From Dongia_B sp035539215 (GTDB taxonomy: Bacteria; Pseudomonadota; Alphaproteobacteria; Dongiales; Dongiaceae), in assembly GCA_035539215.1 (NCBI GenBank), contig DATLIX010000091.1:1-64000 (forward strand): a DNA stretch of 64,000 nucleotides, in the 5' to 3' direction. Position 1 is the first letter of the stretch, and the number at the start of each line of letters is the position of its first letter. This document shows, piece by piece, positions 24,399-31,971 of this stretch. The translations under genes were made by a program, and so were the position numbers. The notes beneath the pieces were generated by a model that saw nothing but the letters and a program-made list of their open reading frames with translations, was not told the origin of the DNA and made no database searches.

Positions 24399-26729
24399 AT
24401 GACGCCCAGTTCGTCTTCGATTCGCGATGTAACGATGCTGAAGCTGAGCCCGGAAGAGGTAGCTTTTCCGTTGCCCGCGGCGGGCGATGGACCGGCCGAT
24501 ACCTTCAAGCTGAGCAGTCATGCCCGCGCCCATGATGCGCTCGATCTCGCGTTATCGATCAGCGGGGCGGGTTTCAATGTCTTCGTCCTGGGTGAGGATC
24601 GCTGCGGGCGGATGTCGACCACGATTGAATATCTTCGTGGCCGGCCGCAGTTGCCGCATCTGAAGCGCTTCGATTGGCTCTATCTGACGAATTTCTGGAC
24701 TGAGCGCGAACCCTTCGCCTTCGCTCTGGCAGCTGGCGAAGGACGCCGCTTCAAGGAACACCTCGAATATTATCTGCGTCGCCTGCAGAAGATGATGTCG
24801 GCTGCGCTCAACGGGGATGTCCATAAAGAGCGTGCCGACTCGCTGAAGCGGGACACGGAGACGGATATTGCACGTCTGCGCGAGGAGCTCGAAAAGACCG
24901 CCAATGCGGCCGGCTTCGATCTCGCCAGGGCCGACGAGAAATTGCGGCTGGCCGAACGGGCGGGAGCGCCGGCAAGTGCTGAGCTACGGCATCGGTTGCA
25001 AGAGGAATTGGCCCAGTTCGAACAGAACGTCAGCAAGCGCAAGGCAGGGCGCGATGCCGCTATCGACGAGCTGGACCGGGAAACGCTGGCCGGCATCATC
25101 ACTGCCGAGGCGCCGGCCTTCGTCGAGCCGTTTCAGGGCTATCCTGAGCTGCGCAACTGGATCGACGATCTCAACACCGACCTGCTCGAGAGCGTCCGTT
25201 CTTTTGCGCGCGCCATACGCCGTAACGAGGACGAGGTGCCGCCGCGTTACCGCGCCAACCTCCTGATAGATCAGACCGACAATACCGGCCCCTTGGTCAT
25301 CCTTGAGCCGAACCCGACCTATGAAAATCTCTTCGGCTATATCGAGTATCGGCGCGGCGAAGACGGCTCGGAAACGGATCACACCTTGATCCGGCCGGGC
25401 GCGTTGCACCGTGCCAATGGCGGCATTCTGGTGTTGCGTGCCGAGGCGCTCGCCAATGACGAAACGGCATGGCGTTTTCTGAAGGCGGGCTTGCGCGACG
25501 GCATGATTCGCATCGAGGAGTTGCACCGCGCCGGCTCCATGCCGACAACGGGAACGCCACGGCCGCAGGCGATTCCCTTGGAAGCGAAGATCGTCATCGT
25601 CGGCTCGCCTGAGATCTATTACCGCTTCTTTTCCAATGACGCGGAATTTCGCACCTATTTCAAGATCAAGGCGGAAATCGACCCGGATATGCCCGCCAGC
25701 CCCGCCAATATCGCCATCTTCAGCGAACTCCTGCGCCAGATGGTCAGACAGCTCGGTGCTAGCTATGACGACACGGCGCTCCCCTTTCTCCTGGGCCTCG
25801 CGTCGCGTTGGGCGGGGCGGCGCGATCAGCTGACGGCGCGTATCGAGGTCTTCGAGGACCTGTTGCGCGAGGCGCAGCGCCTGTCGCAGCCTTTTGATTG
25901 CATCAGCGCGGATGTTCTCAAGGCCACCTGGTTGGCCCAGCGGCGGCGTAGCAGCCGGTCGGAGGAACGGTTCCTCGACAATCTGCGCCGGGAATATGTG
26001 GCGATTTCCACCAAGGGCACGGCGATCGGCCAGATCAACGCCTTGACTGTCCGCGATCTCGGCGACCAGGCCTTCGGTCGTCCGAGCCGCGTTACAGCGC
26101 GGGCTTCAATCGGCCGGCGCGGCATTCTCAATATCGAACGCATCGTCGATCTCGGCGGCAAGAGCCAGCAGAAGGGCGTCCTGGTGGTCGAGGGATATCT
26201 ACGCGGCCGATTCGGGCGCACACATCCACTCTCCTTCGATTGCTCTTTGACCTTCGAGCAGAATTATGGCGGGGTCGATGGCGACAGCGCCTCGGTCGCC
26301 GAACTGGTGGCAATCCTGTCGACGCTGGCCAATGCCCCCGTGCGCCAGGACCTCGCCGTCACCGGTTCATTCAACCAGCTCGGCGAGGTGCAGGCGGTCG
26401 GCGACGTGATTGAAAAAATCGAAGGTTTTTTTCGTGCAACCGCCGCCGAGCGGCAAGCGGGTGGCCAGGCGGGCGTGGTCATTCCCGCCGCCAATATCCA
26501 TGACCTGGTGCTTGAAGATTGCGTCGTCGAAAGCATGGCGGCCGGGCAATTTCACATCTGGGGCATTCGCCGCGTGGAGGATGCCGTGGCGCTGTTTTGC
26601 GCGGACCGGATAGGAGAGGCCTGCCAAGCAGAACGGATTTATCAGCAGGTCGAAGAACAGCTGCGGGCCTTCAATGAAGTGATCCGCCAGGATCTCCATC
26701 TATTTCCGGGGGAGATGGAAGGGCATTAA
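24399..26729 (+). CDS. Lon-like ATP-dependent protease (LonB/YcbZ type)
   Basis: A 776-residue protein with an N-terminal AAA-type region and a C-terminal S16 Lon protease domain. Ser630 (GDSASVAE) and Lys673 (GDVIEKIEGFF) form the catalytic dyad, 43 residues apart as in E. coli Lon. The P-loop position reads GEDRCGRMST (about 65-74), with Arg instead of the usual Lys. A coiled-coil insertion covers about 125-235. A Walker-B-like hydrophobic strand is near GGILVLRAEAL. It lacks the Lon N-domain, so it is of the membrane-free LonB/YcbZ family. Cytosolic removal of damaged or regulatory proteins under stress is inferred, supported by the EcfG-type promoter. An ATG at 24435 is an alternative start. 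Confidence 0.85.
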   Translation: MTPSSSSIRDVTMLKLSPEEVAFPLPAAGDGPADTFKLSSHARAHDALDLALSISGAGFNVFVLGEDRCGRMSTTIEYLRGRPQLPHLKRFDWLYLTNFWTEREPFAFALAAGEGRRFKEHLEYYLRRLQKMMSAALNGDVHKERADSLKRDTETDIARLREELEKTANAAGFDLARADEKLRLAERAGAPASAELRHRLQEELAQFEQNVSKRKAGRDAAIDELDRETLAGIITAEAPAFVEPFQGYPELRNWIDDLNTDLLESVRSFARAIRRNEDEVPPRYRANLLIDQTDNTGPLVILEPNPTYENLFGYIEYRRGEDGSETDHTLIRPGALHRANGGILVLRAEALANDETAWRFLKAGLRDGMIRIEELHRAGSMPTTGTPRPQAIPLEAKIVIVGSPEIYYRFFSNDAEFRTYFKIKAEIDPDMPASPANIAIFSELLRQMVRQLGASYDDTALPFLLGLASRWAGRRDQLTARIEVFEDLLREAQRLSQPFDCISADVLKATWLAQRRRSSRSEERFLDNLRREYVAISTKGTAIGQINALTVRDLGDQAFGRPSRVTARASIGRRGILNIERIVDLGGKSQQKGVLVVEGYLRGRFGRTHPLSFDCSLTFEQNYGGVDGDSASVAELVAILSTLANAPVRQDLAVTGSFNQLGEVQAVGDVIEKIEGFFRATAAERQAGGQAGVVIPAANIHDLVLEDCVVESMAAGQFHIWGIRRVEDAVALFCADRIGEACQAERIYQQVEEQLRAFNEVIRQDLHLFPGEMEGH

Positions 26730-27048
26730 ACAATATTTCCAGGAGATGACTTCGCCGGAATGCTCCGGCAAACCGCTGTGCCATGCCGCAGGCAACCCAT
26801 TCGGCGCAAATAAGACCTTTAGAAGATAAGGGCATCGAAGCGAACGGACGCAGCTTGCGCGCCGAATTTTCTAAATCGGATCAGTTCGCTCAAGCTATTG
26901 TGAAAGCATTCCACGCGAATTGCTCTAGTCCAGCCCGTTTCGTTATCACATTATTCACCAGTCATTAATCGGGGACGCCACAGGCCCTTGGGCTCGGACA
27001 CCCCGTTCGGGCGTGTTGCGATTTTGATGCTAGGGAGGGACGGACCTC
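26730..27048. other. Gap between Lon-like gene and ecfG copy 2
   Basis: No convincing gene. A short 6-bp GC stem (26754-26759 with 26764-26769) may mark the end of the Lon-like transcript. No GGAAC/GTT promoter is visible before ecfG copy 2; an AT-rich stretch near 26945-26975 could hold its promoter, but no clear -10/-35 pair stands out. Confidence 0.5.
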
Positions 27049-27705
27049 ATGTCAGTCGACACACCACGCGCAGCTTCCACGAAAGAGGAAGTGAGCAACG
27101 CTCTTATTGCTATTTTGCCGGATATGCGGGCCTTTGCGCGCTCCTTGACCAAGGAGCGTATCCTGGCGGACGATCTGGTTCAGGATGCCACATTGCGGGC
27201 GCTGACCTCGGCTCATCTCTACACCCCGGGCACGAACTTCAAAGCCTGGGTTTTCACCATTATCCGCAACTGCTTTTACAATGACCTGCGCCTGCGCCGA
27301 CGCTTGACGGCCCTGCCGGAAAGCCTGCCGGATTCCGGCGAGCAAGGGGGGCAGGATGCCCCGCTGGAGCTCTGTGATTTTCGTCGCGCCTTCTGGCAGC
27401 TGTCTTATGAGCATCGGGAAGCGCTGATTCTCATCGGGCCGTCCGGCATGAGCTATGAGGAGGCCGCCGCCGTTTGCGGATGTGCCGTCGGCACGATCAA
27501 GAGCCGCGTCTGCCGCGCCCGCATCGAGCTTCGTCGCATTGTCGAGGCCGGCAATTTCGAGATTTCGCGGCGCGATACCGCCCCGATTGCACCGGATATG
27601 GAAGAGACGCTGGCTTCGAGCGCCGCTTGGCTGGCCGAGATGCCGGAAATACTTCGTCCGGCGGAGCCGACGCGGCGTCAACGGGGCCGGGTGGGCGCGA
27701 TCTGA
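27049..27705 (+). CDS. ecfG: EcfG-like general stress sigma factor (copy 2)
   Basis: A 218-residue ECF sigma factor paralogous to the one at 23305. Region 2 is LPDMRAFARSLTKERILADDLVQDATLRAL with FKAWVFTIIRNCFYND; region 4 is LSYEHREALILIGPSGMSYEEAAAVCGCAVGTIKSRVCRARIEL. It has a longer C-terminal tail of about 45 residues (MEETLASSAAWLAEMPEIL) not found in copy 1. The ATG at 27049 follows GGAGG at a long spacing. Two EcfG paralogs within 4 kb suggest division of labour or cross-regulation by the single NepR seen here. Confidence 0.88.
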   Translation: MSVDTPRAASTKEEVSNALIAILPDMRAFARSLTKERILADDLVQDATLRALTSAHLYTPGTNFKAWVFTIIRNCFYNDLRLRRRLTALPESLPDSGEQGGQDAPLELCDFRRAFWQLSYEHREALILIGPSGMSYEEAAAVCGCAVGTIKSRVCRARIELRRIVEAGNFEISRRDTAPIAPDMEETLASSAAWLAEMPEILRPAEPTRRQRGRVGAI

Positions 27706-27777
27706 CGCGGAGGCTTATGCGCCCGCGCCCTGCTGCTCAGCGCACCAATCAATAACAGCAATGATTGCTTCAGCCAA

Positions 27778-27807
27778 CGAAGCCTCGCCCCTCCTGGCGG
27801 GGCTTCG
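27778..27807 (+). terminator. GC-rich stem-loop after ecfG copy 2
   Basis: Arms 27778-27789 and 27796-27807 form a 12-bp stem with one wobble and a 6-nt loop, about 70 bp after the sigma-factor stop. There is no T run, so intrinsic termination is plausible but not certain. Confidence 0.5.
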
Positions 27808-27841
27808 TCGCATTCAGTCTTAGCGACTTCGGCCGCCGAAC

Positions 27842-27866
27842 GGAACCTTGGCCGTTGCATCCGGTT
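27842..27866 (+). promoter_or_regulatory. EcfG-type promoter of the AI-2E permease gene
   Basis: GGAAC at 27842-27846, 17 nt, then GTT at 27864-27866. The expected start near 27875 argues for translation from 27905 rather than from a TTG at 27848. Confidence 0.75.
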
Positions 27867-27904
27867 ATCTCCCGTTAAGTACCTCTCGGGTAGAGAAATC
27901 CTGG

Positions 27905-29224
27905 ATGAGTGGACCGCGGCAAATACCGCTTGGAAATGAACCAACGCCGAGTTCGCGAACCTTACCGGCAATGCCCGATCCTCCATCTCCCACCCCAGAG
28001 GACAAGGATGAACCGGCAGATGACCAGGCTTCTCCCAAGCATCTGCAGGGGACCTATGTTGAACATCGCTTCACCGAGCCGCGTGCAGAGCTGAAGGCGG
28101 CCCCTATGCCACCCGAGGCCGAGAGCGCGGCAGATGTCGCCGCCGATACGCTTCTCGCCGATGCGTCGCCGGTGGATCCCAAGACGATTTTTCTTGCCGG
28201 CCTCTTCATCATCGCCATGGTGGCTGTACTTTATGTCGGCCAGCCCGTCATTCTGCCCATCGTCCTGGCCGTCATCCTGAAATTGCTGTTCCAACCGGTC
28301 ATGCGCCAGGCCGACAGGCTCCACATCCCGCGCATATTGTCCGCTCTTCTTGCCACGGCTCTCCTGATCACGGTGCTTGCCAGCCTGGCCGCCATCCTTT
28401 CCGGTTCCGCGGGCGCATGGTTCTCGCAATTACCGCAGGGCATGTCCCGCATCGAACAAAAGCTCTCCTTTCTTCAGGCCCCAGCCGAATTGCTGAAAGA
28501 GCTTGATGGCACGATCGATCGCGTTCTTGGTGGGGCCACGCCCACGAATGGTGCGGCGCCCGCCGCGCCCGCCGCGCCTTCAGGACGCTTGTCCCTGCCG
28601 GCCGCGCTGCTCTCCGGCACCGGGACCATTCTCGACCTCTCGCTCAGCAGTTTTCTGCTGCTCTTTTTCCTGCTGGCCGCCGGCGATACTTTCCTGCGGC
28701 GTCTGGTAGAAGTCCTGCCGCGCTTCCGGGACAAGCGCCAAGCCGTCGATATCACCATGCAGATCGAGCGTGACATCGGCACTTACCTTCTGACAGTCAC
28801 GGCGATGAATCTGCTCGTCGGCTTGGCAATGACGCTGGGCATGTATCTGTGTGGCCTCAGCGATCCCATCCTATGGGGTGTCCTTGCTTTCGTGCTGAAC
28901 TATGTGCCGATCCTGGGTCCCCTGACCGGCTTCGCCCTCTTCGGACTGGTCGGCTTCCTCAGCTTCGACAATCTCGGGCCCGCCTGCCTGCCCGCCGTCA
29001 TCTATATCGGTATCCATATCGTCGAAGGCGAGGTCCTGACACCCATGTTGCTGGCGAAGCGCCTGACACTCAATCCAGCGCTCATCGTGGTGTCGTTGAT
29101 CATCTGGTATTGGCTGTGGGGGGTTGCAGGTGCGTTTCTTGCGGTTCCCCTGCTCGCCATCACCAAGATCATCTGTGAGCGGTTCCGGCCCTTGATGGCT
29201 TTCAGCCATTTTCTCGGTGATTAA
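27905..29224 (+). CDS. AI-2E family (PerM-like) membrane permease
   Basis: A 439-residue inner-membrane protein of the AI-2E/UPF0118 family with about eight spans: paired spans near 75-115 (LAGLFIIAMVAVLYVGQPVILPIVLAVILKLLFQP region), then 135-160, a soluble loop with a Pro/Ala-rich spacer near 215-230, and four to five spans to the end (LGMYLCGLSDPILWGVLAFVLNYVP is the family signature). A charged, proline-rich cytosolic N-terminus of about 60 residues precedes TM1. Family members export small signals or ions (for example Na+/Li+ antiport); the substrate here is unknown. The EcfG-type promoter places it in the general stress regulon. The start has a weak Shine-Dalgarno; 27971 is an alternative. 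Confidence 0.82.
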   Translation: MSGPRQIPLGNEPTPSSRTLPAMPDPPSPTPEDKDEPADDQASPKHLQGTYVEHRFTEPRAELKAAPMPPEAESAADVAADTLLADASPVDPKTIFLAGLFIIAMVAVLYVGQPVILPIVLAVILKLLFQPVMRQADRLHIPRILSALLATALLITVLASLAAILSGSAGAWFSQLPQGMSRIEQKLSFLQAPAELLKELDGTIDRVLGGATPTNGAAPAAPAAPSGRLSLPAALLSGTGTILDLSLSSFLLLFFLLAAGDTFLRRLVEVLPRFRDKRQAVDITMQIERDIGTYLLTVTAMNLLVGLAMTLGMYLCGLSDPILWGVLAFVLNYVPILGPLTGFALFGLVGFLSFDNLGPACLPAVIYIGIHIVEGEVLTPMLLAKRLTLNPALIVVSLIIWYWLWGVAGAFLAVPLLAITKIICERFRPLMAFSHFLGD

Positions 29225-29527
29225 TTTCCGCGGCGGATCGACGGGCTGCGTTTGTCGGTAGCAGGGGCACCACCCGTCGCCTCGCCGGCGGGCCGCCTGA
29301 GCCGGCGATTGACAGTTGCCTCTCCGGGCAGGTCATATATCCTCTGGTTGCAGCAGGGAGCCCATGCCGCTGAGGAGAAAAGAGGAAGCGGGGCAATGCC
29401 TGCCGATCATGCGACCCGGATGCCGGTAGAAACGATCTCTGCTGCCACACGTTCAGGGAATTGATAGTTTTGCGCCGGTTCGCGAAAGGGCGAGCCGCCG
29501 CTCATTTGCAGCCATCTTTGGAAGACC
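29225..29527. other. Gap upstream of the pseudo-receiver kinase
   Basis: No supported gene; short open frames on both strands lack ribosome sites and look like chance frames in GC-rich DNA. No EcfG or FNR site was seen. Confidence 0.5.
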
Positions 29528-30604
29528 ATGTCCCAAGCGAAAGCGCCACGCCTCCTTTATATCGATCACGATGCGCATGCCTGCAGGGCGATCGAGAAGG
29601 CCCTGGCTGAATCGGGCTTTGAGGTGGTGCTGGCCTCTCACGGCACCGAGGGACTGGATCGATCAAAGGCCATGCATTTTGACGCAATAGGCATCGGCCC
29701 CGAATTGCCGGACTACCCGATATCGGAACTCCTGGCCGCAATTCGCATGCAACCGGAAAGTCCTGCGATCGTTTATCTAGCCGGCGCGTCTGGCGCCGCT
29801 TCCGGCGCCGAGGCGTTGCAGGCGGGAGCCAACGAGATCCTGGTCAAGGATAGCGCCGGCCAGTTTCTGATTTGGCTCGGTTTCGCCTTTCGAGCTGCCA
29901 TTGAGAAAAGGCGTCTGCAGCGGGAGAAAGATCAGATCGAACAGGAAATGCGCGAGGCAAATGCCAGGCTGGAGCAGCTGAATGCCAAGCAGGCCATTCT
30001 ATTGCGCGAAATGAATCATCGCATCGGCAATAGCCTGCAGCTCATCATTTCGATGATTCGCATGCAAGCCACCGCAACCAAGGACACCGAAGCGCGGCAC
30101 GTCCTGCAGCAGGCGGTGGAACGCATCATCGCCGTCTCGCAGGTGCACCAGCGTCTCTATAGTTTGGACGATGTGCAATATGTGCAGCTGCGCCCCTATA
30201 TCAACCAGATCCTGGCCGACCACAAGATCACCGCAGAGGTTCAGAACTGCCATCTGGCGATCGATATCGACAATTTCCGCCTGGAAACCGATCGGGCCAT
30301 CGCCCTGGGCATCATCGTGACTGAATTGGTGACCAACGCGCTGCGGCATGCCTATTCCGAAGAAGGAGGACCGGTCCGGGTTGCTCTAAGCGAGCGTGAT
30401 TCGGAATTCTATCAGCTGACCATTCAAGATGAAGGGAAGGGCCTGGGCGATACCCTGCGCGGCGGCAGCGTCGGCTCTCGCATCGTCGATGGCATGGCGA
30501 AACGCCTGAAATCCCAGATCGAGGTCGAGCCGACGCCGGCCGGTACGAAACTCGTCCTCCGTTTCCCAAAACTTCTTGCCGCGAACGAACAGCAGGCGAC
30601 GTAA
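29528..30604 (+). CDS. Pseudo-receiver/HisKA_2 histidine kinase
   Basis: A 358-residue cytosolic protein. Residues 8-125 have a receiver fold (LLYIDHDAHACRAIEKAL, then ANEILVKDS with the conserved Lys), but the phosphoacceptor position reads FDAIGIGPELPD, with Gly57 where Asp is expected. A coiled coil (about 125-160) leads to the HisKA_2 box LLREMNHRIGNSLQLI, and an intact ATPase domain follows: N box VTELVTNALRHA and G box DEGKGLGD. It is a catalytically plausible HisKA_2 kinase whose N-terminal domain cannot be phosphorylated in the usual way. It lies tail to tail with phyR (54 bp), so PhyR is its most likely target. GGAAG precedes the ATG. Confidence 0.87.
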   Translation: MSQAKAPRLLYIDHDAHACRAIEKALAESGFEVVLASHGTEGLDRSKAMHFDAIGIGPELPDYPISELLAAIRMQPESPAIVYLAGASGAASGAEALQAGANEILVKDSAGQFLIWLGFAFRAAIEKRRLQREKDQIEQEMREANARLEQLNAKQAILLREMNHRIGNSLQLIISMIRMQATATKDTEARHVLQQAVERIIAVSQVHQRLYSLDDVQYVQLRPYINQILADHKITAEVQNCHLAIDIDNFRLETDRAIALGIIVTELVTNALRHAYSEEGGPVRVALSERDSEFYQLTIQDEGKGLGDTLRGGSVGSRIVDGMAKRLKSQIEVEPTPAGTKLVLRFPKLLAANEQQAT

Positions 30605-30658
30605 ATTTGCCGCTTCCGCGTCTGGATTGCGCGGTGCGAGCCGAGTGACGACCGCCTT

Positions 30659-31501
30659 TCAGGCGCCCGCCGCGCCACGAAGTTCAGGCTGGTCGGTCCG
30701 ACGCTCGTCGATCTTTTTCAAGGACAAGGCCTGCGAAATGGTTACCCGCAACGTATCCGGTTCGAAGGGCTTGGTGATGAGATAGGCCGGTTCCGGCCGC
30801 TCGCCGGTCAGCAGCCGTTCCGGATAGGCCGTGATGAAGATCACCGGGATATCAAGGGACTGGAGGATTTCCTGAACCGCAAGAAGGCCCGAGCCGCCAC
30901 TCCCGAGATCAATATCGGCCAAAACCAGGCCGGGACGCTTTTGCCTGGCAATGGCAATGGCTTCGGCCTGATCGGCGGCCGTACCGACCACCGTATGGCC
31001 CATTTCACCCACGAGGCCGGAAATATCGTAAGCGATGACCGGCTCGTCCTCGATAACCAGAACCGTGGTGGAGATTTGCTCGCTTACCGTGGTCCAGGCC
31101 TTCGCGATCATCGCCTCGGCCCGCTCCTGTGGAATTCCGAGAATTTCACCGGCTTCCGTGGGCGTGAATCCTTCAAGCGCCGTCAGCAACAAAATCTGGC
31201 GCTCCTGCAACGGCATTGCCTCCAGCCGGGCCTTGACCGAAAAATCCGCCGCCAGGGGCGACAGCTCCTCCGACGGGTCATCCATGCTGATATGGATCCG
31301 GTCCCAAACGTCATGGAACAGCTTGAAAAGCTGATATTTAACGTTTCCCGAACTCAGCAAGGCATTCTGCTGCTGGAGCAACGTCTCCAGGCAGAGCCTG
31401 ACATAGCTGTCGCCGGATTGCTGCGAACCGAGGAGGGCCCGCGCATAACGGCGCAGATACTTAACGTTGAGGAGAACTTGTTCCGACATATTCCCAGCCA
31501 T
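30659..31501 (-). CDS. phyR: General stress response anti-anti-sigma regulator PhyR
   Basis: A 280-residue PhyR. The N-terminal sigma-like domain (about 1-140) mimics EcfG (LLNVKYLRRYARALLGSQQSGD, LQERQILLLTALEGFTPTEAGEILGI). The C-terminal receiver has acidic residues VLVIEDEPVI, the phosphoacceptor in LVLADIDLG, and the FATGUY-type stretch VIFITAYPERLLTG followed by ITKPF. When phosphorylated it binds NepR and frees EcfG. It is divergent from nepR, the usual pairing. The ATG at 31501 has GGAAG about 6 nt upstream; M5 at 31489 is an alternative. Confidence 0.96.
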   Translation of the reverse strand: MAGNMSEQVLLNVKYLRRYARALLGSQQSGDSYVRLCLETLLQQQNALLSSGNVKYQLFKLFHDVWDRIHISMDDPSEELSPLAADFSVKARLEAMPLQERQILLLTALEGFTPTEAGEILGIPQERAEAMIAKAWTTVSEQISTTVLVIEDEPVIAYDISGLVGEMGHTVVGTAADQAEAIAIARQKRPGLVLADIDLGSGGSGLLAVQEILQSLDIPVIFITAYPERLLTGERPEPAYLITKPFEPDTLRVTISQALSLKKIDERRTDQPELRGAAGA

Positions 31502-31632
31502 TGTGGTCTTCCTGCCCTACGGATCGGTTAGGTCACTCTAGCGTCGCGCAGCGATGGAACAGATACAAAAATTAGTGATTAGTCTGGGGTGGATAGGGGA
31601 CGGACATCTACTGGCTTTATCAAGACGTCCTA

Positions 31633-31638
31633 TATAAT
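31633..31638 (+). promoter_or_regulatory. TATAAT -10 element before nepR
   Basis: A perfect TATAAT in the phyR-nepR gap, about 53 bp before the nepR start. The -35 candidate (31610-31615) is weak. It suggests a basal sigma-70 type promoter for nepR. No GGAAC/GTT pair with correct spacing was found for either gene. Confidence 0.45.
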
Positions 31639-31690
31639 CTTTAAATGACGGGGCCTCTGTCCGGCCTAGCATTCGGCAACAAGCGGAATT

Positions 31691-31909
31691 TTGGGTTCGA
31701 GCGTGGTTTCAGATCCGAAAAAAACGAACCAATTGGCCGAGCAGCCCGCTGCTCCCGATCCGGTTGAAGGAAGTGCCACAGGCGAGCCGGTCGCCCGCGT
31801 GGATTTATGGTTCGATCGGCAGATCACGCAATTATACGGCGAAGTGGCAGAAGAGCCGATTCCGCAGGAAATCCTGGATCTGGTAAACAAGCTGAAATCG
31901 CCGCACTGA
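31691..31909 (+). CDS. nepR: Anti-sigma factor NepR
   Basis: A 72-residue small protein whose C-terminal half matches NepR: WFDRQITQLYGEVAEEPIPQ and EILDLVNKLK, the amphipathic helices and EEPIP linker that clamp EcfG or the PhyR sigma-like domain. The N-terminal 35 residues are disordered. The start is a TTG at 31691 (a GTG at 31703 is possible) with weak ribosome site. It is divergent from phyR. Here nepR is not followed by ecfG; the two sigma genes lie 4-8 kb away, which is unusual for the locus type. Confidence 0.9.
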   Translation: MGSSVVSDPKKTNQLAEQPAAPDPVEGSATGEPVARVDLWFDRQITQLYGEVAEEPIPQEILDLVNKLKSPH

Positions 31910-31971
31910 AATCATTCAGTGCCTGAACCGTAGGCCAGGCGGCGTCTCTCGGACCGGCCTCGCTTTCGCGC

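Noticed and set aside
26783..26968. 61-codon frame between the Lon-like gene and ecfG copy 2
   Set aside because: It has no ribosome site and its codon use is unlike the neighbouring genes; it probably overlaps promoter DNA.
29202..29464. Overlapping open frames on both strands before the pseudo-receiver kinase
   Set aside because: Neither has a ribosome site or recognisable sequence; such frames are frequent by chance in GC-rich DNA.
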